A DNA stretch of 64,000 nt from Rhizobium oryziradicis (GCF_001939045.1 NZ_MKIM01000025.1:181707-245706); one strand, 5' to 3'; positions 9,458 through 19,050 are shown, numbered from the stretch's first letter. The notes: generated from the sequence alone by a model not told the origin. Numbers and translations: made by a program.

Positions 9458-9979
9458 AGCACCGCCCAGCAAGCCGAGCGCTGCCCCGCCGCCGAGCACG
9501 ATCAGCGGATGAACCTTCGTGGTTGCCGTTAACACAGCAGACGCCGCCGCAATCCCCATCAGCAAGACACTGCCGACAGAGGCTTGCGTGATCACGGCCG
9601 CACTGGCGCTGACCAATCCCGCCGTGATCGGTACCAGACCAACCTGCACAATCTTGCGCCATGGCCGATCCTTGAACTTTTGCCACAGGGTGAAAGCAAA
9701 AGCAGTGATGAGTGAGGACGGGCCAAATTTGGCGATGGATGTCACAAACACCCCCGCAAAACCGGCCACATGCCAGCCCACCAGCGGCACAACCATCATA
9801 TTCGGCCCCGGTGCGGCCTGCGCCAGAGCAAACAACGCGCTGAAATCTGCCGCCGTCATCCAATGATGGACATCGACCACCCGACGCTGCATTTCCGGCA
9901 AAATGGTATTGCCACCACCGAAGGCCAGCAGGGACAGCTCGACAAAGATAACAGCGAGCGAAACGAGTGTTGCGGTCAT
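9452..9979 (-). CDS. chrA: Chromate transporter, short-chain CHR protein (second half)
   Basis: Membrane protein of 175 residues with one CHR domain: the motif LAFGGGNTILPEMQRR near the N-terminus and APGPNMMVVPLVGW after the second segment, then several hydrophobic helices. The start at 9979 overlaps the stop of the upstream CHR gene (ATGA). Adjacent genes for two short CHR proteins form a known subgroup (SCHR pairs) whose members act together as the counterpart of one long two-domain ChrA. Chromate export is the characterised role of some members; others move different anions, so the substrate is inferred. Confidence 0.85.
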   Translation of the reverse strand: MTATLVSLAVIFVELSLLAFGGGNTILPEMQRRVVDVHHWMTAADFSALFALAQAAPGPNMMVVPLVGWHVAGFAGVFVTSIAKFGPSSLITAFAFTLWQKFKDRPWRKIVQVGLVPITAGLVSASAAVITQASVGSVLLMGIAAASAVLTATTKVHPLIVLGGGAALGLLGGAL

Positions 9980-10539
9980 TTCGACACTCTCCAACTCACC
10001 AGAATGGAAATCGGGGCCAAAACCAGCATGGTCAACAGCATGGGCAGGCGAAAAAACGCAATGGCCACAAAGCACAGCACCGCAATCGCCAAACCCCAGG
10101 GCTTGGTGCGCAAAGGTTGGAGTATTTTCCACGCGAGCGAGATCAGCAAGCCTGAAGCCGCCGCTGCAATACCCAGAAACATATGTTCAACCAAAGGGTT
10201 GTTGTGGAAGCGGTCATAGATGACACCAAGACAAATGACGATGACGGTGGGTGCTGCAATCAGGCCAAACAGCGCCGCCAGAGCACCGCGCCAACCCTGA
10301 AATTTAAGGCCGACAGCCACCGCCATATTGATGATATTGCCACCCGGCAAAAACTGGCAAAGGCCGAGAAGATCGGTAAACTCCGCCTCGCTCAACCAGC
10401 GCCGTTGCTCAATCATCATATGACGGGCCATGGGCATGACGCCACCAAACCCCATCAGACCAAGACCCAAAAACCCCCTGAACAGCTCCGCTACACCGGG
10501 ATGGCATTCTTCAGCCGAAATTGGCATTACCTCTGTCAT
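9976..10539 (-). CDS. chrA: Chromate transporter, short-chain CHR protein (first half)
   Basis: The partner of the following gene, about 187 residues with one CHR domain (LMGFGGVMPMARHMMIEQRRW, then LCQFLPGGNIINMAVAVG) and about five hydrophobic segments. The start is unclear: ATG at 10539 is used, while ATG 10569 is also in frame and neither has a strong ribosome-binding site. It is transcribed away from the LysR gene at 10634, so that regulator probably controls this pair. Confidence 0.82.
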   Translation of the reverse strand: MTEVMPISAEECHPGVAELFRGFLGLGLMGFGGVMPMARHMMIEQRRWLSEAEFTDLLGLCQFLPGGNIINMAVAVGLKFQGWRGALAALFGLIAAPTVIVICLGVIYDRFHNNPLVEHMFLGIAAAASGLLISLAWKILQPLRTKPWGLAIAVLCFVAIAFFRLPMLLTMLVLAPISILVSWRVSK

Positions 10540-10569
10540 GTCGTTTTTCCATTGTGATGGCCTGTTCAT

Positions 10570-10633
10570 AACGCCATCACAACCCTATGTCCAATATATG
10601 GATTGTGGTTATTCCATATGCTAGAAGTATCGC
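10570..10633. promoter_or_regulatory. Divergent chrA/lysR control region
   Basis: The 64-base gap between chrA and the LysR gene holds the near-palindrome CCAATATATGG and a second ATTCCATATG. LysR proteins usually bind short interrupted palindromes of T-N11-A type in such divergent gaps. Specific half-sites are not proven. Confidence 0.4.
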
Positions 10634-11545
10634 ATGATTGAAATTCGCCACTTACGCTATGCCGTTGCCGTTGCCGATGAGGGGCACATGACCCGCGCTG
10701 CCCTGCGGCTTGGCATGCAACAGCCGCCGTTGAGCCAACAGATCAAGGCGCTGGAGGCCATGGTTGGCACACCACTGTTTCAAAGACAGCCGCGCGGCAT
10801 GGTTCTCACCGACGCAGGCGAGGCCTTTGTGGCGCGGGCACGCCAGATTATCAGCGATGTGGAAAGCGCCGTTGAGGCAGCCCTTCGCGCCGCACGCGGC
10901 GAAACAGGGCGTCTGGCCATCGGCTTCACATCCTCTGCTGCCTTCCACCCGCTGGTGTCCAGCGTGGTGCGCAGTTTGAGGCTTTCCTCGCCAGAGCTGG
11001 AACTGAGCCTTGATGAAGGCTCAACTCGGGAATTGCTGGGTGATCTGGCCGCAAACCAGCTGGATGCCGCCTTTATCCGCTCGCCGCAAAGCGATGTGCC
11101 AGGCTTTCGAATGCTCCACGTGAATCACGAGGCAATGGTGCTGGCCATGCCCGATACCCATCCCTTGGCCAACCCGCGCGATATCAGCGTTGATCTCTCG
11201 GATCTTCGCAACGAGACCTTTGTGCTCTATCGCCGTCCATCGGCCCAAGGGCTGTATGACCGCATTATTGCCGCCTGCCAAAAGGCTGGTTTCAGCCCCA
11301 AAGTTGCGCAGGAAGCGCCCAAGGTGGTTTCCACACTCAGCCTTGTGGCGGCGGGGCTTGGGCTGTCGATTGTTCCGCAATCCATTGCCAAGCTGGAAAC
11401 GGCAGGGGTTGCCTATCGTGCTTTCAGCCAGCAATCGGGCTTAAGCGCGCCACTCTACCTTGCCTATCGCGACGGCGTGGACAGCGGCCCGCTCAAGATG
11501 TTTGTCGATGAAGTTCTCGAACAGGCGAAAAAACCGATCTTCTAG
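10634..11545 (+). CDS. LysR-family transcriptional regulator
   Basis: A 303-residue regulator with the N-terminal winged helix-turn-helix (IEIRHLRYAVAVADEGH, then LRLGMQQPPLSQQIKALE) and a periplasmic-binding-protein-like effector domain (GRLAIGFTSSAAFHPL ... LVAAGLGLSIVPQSIA). It is divergent from the paired CHR transporter genes and is the likely regulator of them. Its effector could be chromate, sulfate or an unrelated molecule. Its stop shares the CTAG tetranucleotide with the convergent amidotransferase gene. Confidence 0.92.
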   Translation: MIEIRHLRYAVAVADEGHMTRAALRLGMQQPPLSQQIKALEAMVGTPLFQRQPRGMVLTDAGEAFVARARQIISDVESAVEAALRAARGETGRLAIGFTSSAAFHPLVSSVVRSLRLSSPELELSLDEGSTRELLGDLAANQLDAAFIRSPQSDVPGFRMLHVNHEAMVLAMPDTHPLANPRDISVDLSDLRNETFVLYRRPSAQGLYDRIIAACQKAGFSPKVAQEAPKVVSTLSLVAAGLGLSIVPQSIAKLETAGVAYRAFSQQSGLSAPLYLAYRDGVDSGPLKMFVDEVLEQAKKPIF

Positions 11546-12357
11546 ACAGCCATTTCCAACGCTGGCTTCGTCTCATCAGGCTGGAGCGGGCCAAAATTGG
11601 CAACATTCAAGCCATCATCGCTGAGAATAACAGCACTTCCGGCTGGAATTTCCACCCAGGCCTCGCTGTCATCGGTCAAGGGCTCAGACACCAGACAATA
11701 GCCGCCATCCAGCCCCATGGGCCCGGCATAAAGCGTCGGCGCAAAGGCATCCGTGGAATAGCGCACGGCATAGAGTGATTTTCCATCGGAAAACGCGGCG
11801 GTAAAGCGAACCCGCGCTGAGCCGATCATATCAAGGCTGAGTTTTTCGACATAGCCAATCACCTCGGCCATGGCCTCCAGCGGGCGCTCTTTCATGCCAA
11901 ACTGCATGGCCAGTAAAAACATCAATTCAGAATCGGTGCTGCCATAGCGCGCGCCAAAATGCGCATCATCCAGCCGCTGCTCCATGGTGCGGCGCAGGCG
12001 CTCGAAATGATCAATCTGGCCATTATGCATGAAGGACCACGTATCATGCACAAAGGGATGGCAATTGTCGCGACGCGTGGCACCGTGGGTGGCTGCTCGC
12101 ACATGGGCCAAAAACAGGGGCGTGCTGATCTGATGGGCAATGCTTTTCAAATTGCAATCGGACCAGGCGGGAAGCACATCGCGAAAACGGCCGGGCTGCG
12201 GCCGGTCCCCGTACCACGCCAAACCAAAACCATCCGCATTCGTCGATGTTTTGGCGCGTGTTGCGCATACGGATTGCTCAATCAAAGAATGGGCGGGTGA
12301 CGACACCAGCTCCTCGATAAAGAGCGGTTCTCCCCGATAGGCTGCCCAACGACACAT
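11542..12357 (-). CDS. Class II glutamine amidotransferase
   Basis: An N-terminal-nucleophile glutaminase domain of 271 residues, similar to YafJ/EgtC-type proteins. Class II amidotransferases need cysteine as residue 2, so the start is placed at 12357, giving MCRWAAYRGEP; the frame is open upstream to 12453. Further family features are NADGFGLAWYG, LFLAHVRAATHG and WSFMHNGQI. It ends overlapping the lysR gene by four bases on the opposite strand. No ergothioneine genes are nearby, so the acceptor substrate is unknown. Confidence 0.88.
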   Translation of the reverse strand: MCRWAAYRGEPLFIEELVSSPAHSLIEQSVCATRAKTSTNADGFGLAWYGDRPQPGRFRDVLPAWSDCNLKSIAHQISTPLFLAHVRAATHGATRRDNCHPFVHDTWSFMHNGQIDHFERLRRTMEQRLDDAHFGARYGSTDSELMFLLAMQFGMKERPLEAMAEVIGYVEKLSLDMIGSARVRFTAAFSDGKSLYAVRYSTDAFAPTLYAGPMGLDGGYCLVSEPLTDDSEAWVEIPAGSAVILSDDGLNVANFGPLQPDETKPALEMAV

Positions 12358-12616
12358 GATATCAACTGCTCCGGCTTTGCCATCCCCTGAGGGGGTCAAA
12401 AACCAATGGTGAAGGAAGGTCTCTAACGAACCGTAAATTCTGCCTGCTTTCATGGCAGATTCGTGACAGATTCGACAATCACATTATCTTGCAATGCGGC
12501 ATATTTGGCGAAAATCGCGCATTTTGTGAACACTGCGTTTTGTGTTTTGCCCTTCGCGCCACGTCTGGCTTCACTATATTGGCAGCAAATAATATACGCT
12601 CGAAAGGAGCTGGACG

Positions 12617-13528
12617 ATGTCTATTCGCCCCGTCAAATTTGAAAGCCAGGCCACGCCAACCATGGAAGGTGCTGGCGTCAAGCTGCACCGGGTCTTCGGC
12701 TTTGGTGACACATCCGCGACCGATCCATTTTTGATGATGGATGATTTTCGAGGTGATACTCCCTCCGATTATATCCGTGGCTTTCCCTGGCATCCGCATC
12801 GCGGCATTGAAACCATCACCTATGTGCTGGCAGGCACGGTGGATCATGGTGACAGCCTTGGCAATCAAGGCTCGCTTGGTGCGGGCGATCTGCAATGGAT
12901 GACAGCCGGTAGCGGAATCATGCATCAGGAAATGCCCAAAGGCGATTTTTCTGGCAAGATGCATGGCTTTCAGCTGTGGGCCAACCTGCCCTCATCCCTG
13001 AAAATGACCGCCCCGCGCTATCAGGACATCAAATCCGCCGATATTCCGGTGGTGGTGGATGATGATGGCACCGCTGTTCGGGTGATTTCCGGCGATTTCT
13101 GGGGCAAGAGCGGCCCGGTAGATGGCATTGCCGCCGAACCGGTCTATCTCGACATTTCAGTGCCGCCGGGCAAGAGCAAGCGCTTTCCGGTGGATACCTA
13201 TCGCTCGGCCTTTGCCTATATTTTTGCAGGCTCCGGCACCTTCCGCGACGCCTCCAAGCCCTTTGGCGTCAAGGTGGAGAAAGAGTTTCAAGGGGAAGAA
13301 CTCAACATTCGCGATCTCTCGGGCAATCGTACCCTTGTGGTGTTTGATACTGGCGACGAAATCACCGTACACGCTGGCGAAAAAGGCATCCGTTTCCTGC
13401 TAGTCACCGGCAAGCCGATCAAAGAGCCGGTGGCCTGGCATGGTCCGATTGTGATGAACACCCGCGAAGAGCTGATGCAAGCGATGCGCGAATTGCAAAA
13501 TGGCACTTTTATCAAAGCTGACCATTAA
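12617..13528 (+). CDS. Pirin family protein
   Basis: A 303-residue bicupin. The N-terminal cupin carries the pirin metal ligands in HPHRGIET and GSGIMHQEM (three histidines and one glutamate). AAGGAG lies upstream of the ATG at 12617. Pirins bind a single iron; some act as quercetin dioxygenases, others bind metabolic enzymes, and the role here cannot be assigned. It converges on thiD with a 10-base gap. The 260-base upstream gap contains CTATAT about 40 bases before the ATG as a possible -10 element. Confidence 0.93.
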   Translation: MSIRPVKFESQATPTMEGAGVKLHRVFGFGDTSATDPFLMMDDFRGDTPSDYIRGFPWHPHRGIETITYVLAGTVDHGDSLGNQGSLGAGDLQWMTAGSGIMHQEMPKGDFSGKMHGFQLWANLPSSLKMTAPRYQDIKSADIPVVVDDDGTAVRVISGDFWGKSGPVDGIAAEPVYLDISVPPGKSKRFPVDTYRSAFAYIFAGSGTFRDASKPFGVKVEKEFQGEELNIRDLSGNRTLVVFDTGDEITVHAGEKGIRFLLVTGKPIKEPVAWHGPIVMNTREELMQAMRELQNGTFIKADH

Positions 13529-13538
13529 GCAACGGCGG

Positions 13539-14354
13539 CTACGCAGGCCACAGCGCGTGAAAATGATGCACCGGCCCATGGCCGGTGCCGACCTCAAGTT
13601 GATCAGCCCCACTAATCGCACCGCTCAGCCACGCCTTGGCGGCGACAACAGCCTCGGCAATGCCAAGCCCTTTGGCAAGCTCCGCCGCAAGGGCGCTGGA
13701 GAGCGAACAGCCGGTGCCATGGGTATTGGCGGTGTTGATACGCTTGCCCTCCAGCCAGACGGTGTCTGCGCCATGCACCAGCACATCTGGGCTGTCATCG
13801 CCGGGAAGATGCCCACCTTTGAGCAAAACGGCCTGCACGCCGAGCGCTAGAAGCTTTCTCGCCTGAGCCTGCATGGTTGCGCGGTCAACAGCCTCAGGCT
13901 CGGCTAACAGCGCTGCCGCCTCTGGCAGATTGGGGGTCACCACCGTCGCCAGCGGCAAAAGATGGTTGATCAGAATAGAAACGGCACGATGATCGAGCAA
14001 GGACGCGCCCCCTTTGGCAATCATCACCGGATCGTGCACGATCGGGATGCCTCTATGGGCGGCCAGCACCTGTGCTACCGCCTCAGCAATCTCCCCATTG
14101 GCAATCATGCCGATCTTGACGGCATCCACCCGCACATCAGCAAACACCGCCGCAATCTGCTGCGCCACAAAATCTGCTGACACGCTTTGCACCCCAGAAA
14201 CGCCTTGGGTGTTTTGCGCCGTCAGCGCCGTGATCGCCGCCATGCCATAGACCCCGCGAGCCGCAAATGTTTTCAGATCAGCCTGAATACCCGCTCCTCC
14301 GGACGGATCCGAGCCTGCAATCGACAAGACATTGCGAATAGATAGGTGGCTCAC
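13539..14354 (-). CDS. thiD: Hydroxymethylpyrimidine/phosphomethylpyrimidine kinase ThiD
   Basis: Phosphorylates hydroxymethylpyrimidine (phosphate) for thiamine synthesis and salvage. The 271-residue ribokinase-fold protein shows SIAGSDPSGGAGIQADLKT, KIGMIA, the ATP site LLKGGH and the catalytic NTHGTGCSLSSA. The start is a GTG at 14354 with GGAG five bases upstream; the open frame runs to 14399, but the upstream residues are not ThiD-like. It stands alone behind a TPP riboswitch, so it should be repressed when thiamine pyrophosphate is plentiful. No other thiamine synthesis gene is present in the window. Confidence 0.95.
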   Translation of the reverse strand: MSHLSIRNVLSIAGSDPSGGAGIQADLKTFAARGVYGMAAITALTAQNTQGVSGVQSVSADFVAQQIAAVFADVRVDAVKIGMIANGEIAEAVAQVLAAHRGIPIVHDPVMIAKGGASLLDHRAVSILINHLLPLATVVTPNLPEAAALLAEPEAVDRATMQAQARKLLALGVQAVLLKGGHLPGDDSPDVLVHGADTVWLEGKRINTANTHGTGCSLSSALAAELAKGLGIAEAVVAAKAWLSGAISGADQLEVGTGHGPVHHFHALWPA

Positions 14355-14685
14355 GGCATCTCCGTTGTCAGCAACAGGGAAACATCGACCACAGCACACA
14401 GTGCCGCTCGACCGACTCCCTCCGCCAGCATGATCTGGTTCAGGTTCAAAGGGTGCTTCTCAGCTCGTCTTTTACAACAAACGCCCCTGTCATTGGCTTC
14501 CTTATGTCATTTTTAAAGGCAGGTGTCACGGTCTTTGCAGGTGGTTATCGATCTGCAGATCGCGTTGCATGGAACTATCAGGGATCAAAAGCGTTAGTTG
14601 TTTTGTCCCGACATGAATCCTCAAACACCCGAGAGCTTACTCCACCGTGCCGGGCCACACACGGCGTTTAAAAGCAGGAACAGAC
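14355..14685. other. thiD-otsB divergent intergenic region
   Basis: Holds the thiD leader with its TPP riboswitch on the minus strand and, from about 14495 to 14685, the upstream region of otsBA on the plus strand. A short open frame crosses the plus strand (14453-14671) but runs antisense to the riboswitch and looks non-coding. I see no clear otsB promoter. Confidence 0.6.
14411..14492 (-). promoter_or_regulatory. TPP riboswitch (THI element) upstream of thiD
   Basis: On the minus strand the conserved THI-box sequence is clear: AGGGGCG, then GCTGAGA, then ACCCTTTGAACCTGA, CAGATCATGCTGG and GCGGAGGGA. These form the pyrimidine- and pyrophosphate-sensing arms. It ends about 57 bases before the thiD GTG start, so control of translation or early termination is expected; the expression platform was not resolved. 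Confidence 0.93.
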
Positions 14686-15489
14686 ATGACGAATGCTCAA
14701 ACCACTGAGATCAGTGAACCATTACCCAGAGAGACAATTGCAAATCTGATTGCAGCCATCGCGTCCCAGCCTGAACGCTATGCCCTTTTCTTTGATATTG
14801 ATGGAACATTGCTTGATCTGGCGGAGACACCCGATGCCATCACGGTTCCCAATGGTTTGACCGATGATCTGAAAGCCCTCTCACACCACCTCGACGGTGC
14901 GCTGGCGCTGGTGACCGGCAGAGCATTGAGCTATGCCGACACATTGTTTTTTCCCCATCGCTTCCCCATTGCCGGTCTGCATGGCACCGAACGGCGTATG
15001 CTGGACGGCCAGATCATCCGAGCCGAGCCAACGGCCGAATTTCTGGACGTCAAGCAAAGGTTGGCCACGCTGCCTGAAAGTTTCCCGGGCGTGCTGGTGG
15101 AAGACAAGGGAGGTGCCGTTGCGGTTCACTTCCGGCAAGTGCCAGAGCTTGCCGATCACGTGGGCGAAGCCATGCGCGTGGCAATCGCCAAGGCGGGGCC
15201 CGGTTATGAGCTTCAGCGCGGCAAGATGGTGCTGGAAATTCGCCCTGACAGTGCCGACAAAGGCCGGGCGCTGGACGCTTATTTGGCAGAAGCCCCCTTT
15301 GCCGGACGCATCCCGGTTGCCTTTGGTGATGATGTGACCGACGAGGCCATGTTTAAACTGGTCAATGCGAAGGGCGGGATATCAATCCACATTGGCGCGC
15401 CAACCGATAGCACGCTGGCCCGCAAACGGCTGAGCAAACCGCAAGCCGTGCGCGACATGATCGCCACCATTCTTCGCAAGCAGCTTTAG
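14686..15489 (+). CDS. otsB: Trehalose-6-phosphate phosphatase
   Basis: HAD-superfamily phosphatase that converts trehalose 6-phosphate to trehalose. The 267 residues contain motif I FFDIDGTLLDLAETPD, the GLHGTERR segment, the lysine-bearing LQRGKMVLEIRP, and motif IV VAFGDDVTDEAMF. The ATG at 14686 has AGGA seven bases upstream; the frame extends to 14647 without a better site. It precedes otsA by 15 bases, an otsBA operon for the full UDP-glucose to trehalose pathway, which protects against osmotic and drying stress. Confidence 0.95.
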   Translation: MTNAQTTEISEPLPRETIANLIAAIASQPERYALFFDIDGTLLDLAETPDAITVPNGLTDDLKALSHHLDGALALVTGRALSYADTLFFPHRFPIAGLHGTERRMLDGQIIRAEPTAEFLDVKQRLATLPESFPGVLVEDKGGAVAVHFRQVPELADHVGEAMRVAIAKAGPGYELQRGKMVLEIRPDSADKGRALDAYLAEAPFAGRIPVAFGDDVTDEAMFKLVNAKGGISIHIGAPTDSTLARKRLSKPQAVRDMIATILRKQL

Positions 15490-15504
15490 GAAGAGGGATT
15501 TTTG

Positions 15505-16914
15505 ATGAGCCGACTGATCGTTGTTTCCAACCGCGTTCCCGTGCCCGAAAAGGGCAAGGCTGCCCCCGCAGGCGGCCTTGCCGTGGCCCTTCAAGCCGCT
15601 CTGAAAGAGCGCGGTGGTATCTGGATGGGCTGGTCGGGAAAATCCAGCGGCGAAGAAGAAACCCCACAGATCAAAACCATTATCGATGGCAAGATCACCT
15701 ATGCATTGACCGATCTGACGGATCGGGATGTCGAGGAATATTATCACGGTTTTGCCAATCGGGTTTTGTGGCCCACGTTTCATTATCGCATTGATCTGGC
15801 CGAATATGGCCGCAAGGAAATGAGCGGCTATTTCCGCGTCAACCGCTTTTTTGCCCAGCGTCTCGCACCCTTACTGAAGCCGGATGACGTGATCTGGGTG
15901 CAGGATTACCATCTCATCCCCCTGGCCAGCGAACTGCGCAAGATGGGCATTAAAAACCGTATCGGCTTTTTCCTGCATATCCCTCTGCCGCCCGCCGATG
16001 TGCTGCTGGCGATGCCGGTCTACGATCAGATCATCGAAGGCTTGGCCCAATATGATCTGGTTGGCTTTCAGACAGATTATGATCTGGCCAATTTTGTCGG
16101 CGCTCTCGTGCGTGAAGGCATTGGTGAAACGCTGGAAGACGGCTACTTCAAATCCCACAACCGGATTTTCAAAACCGGTGCCTATCCGATCAGCATCGAA
16201 ACCGCCGCTTTTGCCGCCTATGCAAAACGGGCGGTCAACAATGCCATGGTGAAAAAAGCCGCCAGCAGCATTATCGGCCATGATCTGGTAATTGGCGTTG
16301 ATCGGCTGGATTATTCCAAAGGCATCCCCCAGCGCCTCGACGCCTATGAGCGCTTCATTCTGGCCAACCCGGCCTATCAGGGCCACGTTTCCTATCTTCA
16401 AATCACCCCGAAATCGCGCTCGGAAGTGCCGGAATATGAGGCCATGCAGCGGATGTTGGCCGAGCAAGCCGGGCGAGTGAATGGTGAGCTGGGCACGGTA
16501 GATTGGGTGCCGATCCGTTATATGACCCGTTCCGTGGCGCGGCCCATTCTGGCCGGGCTCTATCGCCTTGCCAAAGTGGGTCTGGTCACCCCCATGCGCG
16601 ATGGCATGAACCTCGTTGCCAAGGAATATATAGCTGCCCAGGACCCTGAAGATCCGGGCGTCCTCATCCTCTCACGCTTTGCCGGTGCCGCGCGCGAATT
16701 GAAAAGCGCTTTGCTGGTTAACCCTTACGACACCGAAGGCGTTGCCAATGCCATTGCGCGCGCGCTCTCCATGCCGCTTGAAGAGCGTAAAGAGCGCTGG
16801 CAAAAAATGATGGACCATTTGCTGGTCCATGATGTGATGGAGTGGTGCAACAATTTTATGGATGACCTCACCCAAGTGCCGCAGGAGGGAGATCACGCCG
16901 CCTTATTGACGTGA
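15505..16914 (+). CDS. otsA: Trehalose-6-phosphate synthase
   Basis: Family GT20 glycosyltransferase joining UDP-glucose and glucose 6-phosphate. The 469 residues begin [17 protein letters not shown] and include the phosphate-binding GGLAVAL loop, [30 protein letters not shown] and the donor site [12 protein letters not shown]. The ATG at 15505 follows GGAAGAGGGA; a TTG one codon earlier is ignored. It forms an operon with otsB. Its final 22 bases overlap the end of prfC on the opposite strand. Confidence 0.96.
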   Translation: MSRLIVVSNRVPVPEKGKAAPAGGLAVALQAALKERGGIWMGWSGKSSGEEETPQIKTIIDGKITYALTDLTDRDVEEYYHGFANRVLWPTFHYRIDLAEYGRKEMSGYFRVNRFFAQRLAPLLKPDDVIWVQDYHLIPLASELRKMGIKNRIGFFLHIPLPPADVLLAMPVYDQIIEGLAQYDLVGFQTDYDLANFVGALVREGIGETLEDGYFKSHNRIFKTGAYPISIETAAFAAYAKRAVNNAMVKKAASSIIGHDLVIGVDRLDYSKGIPQRLDAYERFILANPAYQGHVSYLQITPKSRSEVPEYEAMQRMLAEQAGRVNGELGTVDWVPIRYMTRSVARPILAGLYRLAKVGLVTPMRDGMNLVAKEYIAAQDPEDPGVLILSRFAGAARELKSALLVNPYDTEGVANAIARALSMPLEERKERWQKMMDHLLVHDVMEWCNNFMDDLTQVPQEGDHAALLT

Positions 16915-18476
16915 TATTCCTTGATTGCCACCATTTTGATCGCCGGATAACGCTCCGATTCATAGCGCAGGGAGAAAGCATCCTGCGCCATGAACACCGG
17001 ATCACCATCCAGATCCCGGCAAATATCACCACGACGGGCACTCATGAACTTGTCCAGTTCGCCCGGTTGATCGGATGAAATCCACCGGCACACAGAAAAG
17101 CGCGACATTTCAAACGACACCGGCAGGGTATATTCGCCCGACAGGCGCTCCTTCAACACATCCAGCTGCAGGGCACCCACAACGCCGACGATGGCGGGTG
17201 AACCATCTTCCGGCGAAAACAGCTGCACAACGCCCTCTTCCGCCATCTGCTGAAGGGCTTCTTTCAGCTTTTTAGCCTTCATCGCATCTTCCAGCCGCAC
17301 GCGACGCAGAATTTCAGGCGAGAAGTTTGGAACACCCTGAAACACCAGTGCTTCGCCCTCCGTCAGCGTATCGCCAATGCGTAAGGTGCCGTGGTTGGGA
17401 ATGCCCACCACATCACCGGCAAAGGCGGTGTCGGCCAATTGCCGTTGCGAGGCAAAGAAGAACTGCGGTGCCGTCAGGCCCATCAATTTGCCGGTGCGGG
17501 CCAGCCGCGCCTTCATGCCGCGCTCCAGCTTGCCGGAGCAAATGCGGGCAAAGGCAATGCGGTCGCGGTGGTTGGGGTCCATATTCGCCTGAATCTTGAA
17601 GACGAAAGCCGTCATCTTGTCTTCAGCGGCATGAACCTTGCGGATATCAGCCACCTGGTCACGCGGCGGCGGGGCAAATTCGCCCAAGGCATTGATGAGG
17701 TCGCGCACACCAAAATTGCGAAGCGCCGAACCAAAGAACACCGGCGTCATATGACCTTCCAGAAACGCTTGCCTGTCAAACGGACGGCAGGCTTCCTGCG
17801 CCAGTTCCAGCTCGTCAACAAAGGTCTGACGCTCGTTTTCCGGCAGGTTTTCAGCCACATTCTTCGGGCTGTTGACGGCAAGCGCTTCCACCTGTTTGTC
17901 AGAACCACGGAAGGTATTATCAACCAGATTGTAGGAGCCGCAGAAGCTTTTGGAGCGCCCCACCGGCCAAGTGATCGGGGCGGTGTCCAGCGCCAGCTTT
18001 TCTTCCACCTCGTCAAGAATTTCAAAAATATCCCGGCTTTCGCGGTCCATTTTATTGACAAAGGTGATGATTGGAATATCGCGCATACGGCACACTTCGA
18101 ACAGTTTCAGTGTTCGAGGCTCAATACCCTTGGCGGCGTCGATGACCATGACGGCGGCATCCACAGCGGTGAGCGTGCGATAGGTATCGTCGGCAAAGTC
18201 TTCATGGCCCGGCGTGTCGAGAATGTTGAAAACATTGCCTTCATATTCAAAGGTCATCACCGAGGTGACCACCGAGATGCCGCGCTCACGCTCGATCTTC
18301 ATCCAGTCCGATCGGGTCTGGATGCGATCTTTCTTGGCTTTCACTTCACCAGCCAACTGAATGGCACCGCCGAACAACAGCAGTTTTTCGGTCAGCGTGG
18401 TTTTACCAGCATCCGGGTGCGCGATAATAGCAAATGTGCGGCGGCGGGAGACCGCCTCGGCGAGCGTTTCAGCCAT
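16893..18476 (-). CDS. prfC: Peptide chain release factor 3
   Basis: Translational GTPase that recycles RF1/RF2 after peptide release. The 527 residues show G1 AHPDAGKTTLTEKLLLFGG, switch segment ERERGISVVTSVM, G3 DTPGHEDFADDTYRTL and G4 NKMDRE, followed by the RF3-specific domains (GVVGALQLDVLKERL). It lacks the extra domains of EF-G, which separates it from fusA. It is divergent from dut (90-base gap) and convergent with otsA (22-base overlap). Confidence 0.96.
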   Translation of the reverse strand: MAETLAEAVSRRRTFAIIAHPDAGKTTLTEKLLLFGGAIQLAGEVKAKKDRIQTRSDWMKIERERGISVVTSVMTFEYEGNVFNILDTPGHEDFADDTYRTLTAVDAAVMVIDAAKGIEPRTLKLFEVCRMRDIPIITFVNKMDRESRDIFEILDEVEEKLALDTAPITWPVGRSKSFCGSYNLVDNTFRGSDKQVEALAVNSPKNVAENLPENERQTFVDELELAQEACRPFDRQAFLEGHMTPVFFGSALRNFGVRDLINALGEFAPPPRDQVADIRKVHAAEDKMTAFVFKIQANMDPNHRDRIAFARICSGKLERGMKARLARTGKLMGLTAPQFFFASQRQLADTAFAGDVVGIPNHGTLRIGDTLTEGEALVFQGVPNFSPEILRRVRLEDAMKAKKLKEALQQMAEEGVVQLFSPEDGSPAIVGVVGALQLDVLKERLSGEYTLPVSFEMSRFSVCRWISSDQPGELDKFMSARRGDICRDLDGDPVFMAQDAFSLRYESERYPAIKMVAIKEYHVNKAA

Positions 18477-18566
18477 GATATGAATCCTGTGGAATTGCGG
18501 GCTATCTAACGATTAAAGTGCCGAATTGCAATTGACCTTGCGGCTCTGAGAGCAAACTAATGCCGC

Positions 18567-19037
18567 ATGAATATATCCGCTAACACCCGCACCACCCTGA
18601 ATTTACGCCGCCTGCCCCATGGTGACGGGCTGGAATTGCCTGCTTATGAAACAAAAGGCGCTGCTGGCATGGACCTGCGCGCAGCAGTACCAGACAGCGA
18701 ACCGCTGGTGCTGTCGCCGGGAAAACGTGCGCTGGTGCCAACCGGGCTGATCATGGAAATCCCGCAGGAATTTGAAGGACAAATCCGCCCTCGCTCCGGC
18801 CTTGCCTTCAAAAACGGCATCACCTGCCTCAACACACCTGGCACCGTGGACAGCGATTATCGCGGCGAAGTGAAAGTCTTGCTGATCAATCTCGGCGACG
18901 AGGATTTCACCATCACCCGTGGCATGCGCATTGCCCAGATGGTGATTGCACCGGTGACCCAAATGCCGGTTGTGGAGGTGATGGACACCTCAGAGACGGC
19001 GCGCGGTGCGGGTGGCTTTGGCTCCACCGGGGTTTAA
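18567..19037 (+). CDS. dut: Deoxyuridine 5'-triphosphate nucleotidohydrolase
   Basis: Trimeric dUTPase that keeps uracil out of DNA and supplies dUMP for thymidylate. The 156 residues hold all five motifs: [52 protein letters not shown] and the flexible C-terminal arm [11 protein letters not shown]. It is divergent from prfC. The next gene begins within or just after its 3' end, suggesting coupling. Confidence 0.96.
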   Translation: MNISANTRTTLNLRRLPHGDGLELPAYETKGAAGMDLRAAVPDSEPLVLSPGKRALVPTGLIMEIPQEFEGQIRPRSGLAFKNGITCLNTPGTVDSDYRGEVKVLLINLGDEDFTITRGMRIAQMVIAPVTQMPVVEVMDTSETARGAGGFGSTGV

Positions 19038-19050
19038 CGGGGTCAGGATA

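Noticed and set aside
9452-10539. Broken full-length chrA (frameshift)
   Set aside because: Both halves carry complete CHR motifs and own starts, and the ATGA overlap is typical of the natural paired short-chain group.
17391-18509. 372-residue frame antisense to prfC
   Set aside because: Another shadow frame opposite a strongly biased gene, with no family match.
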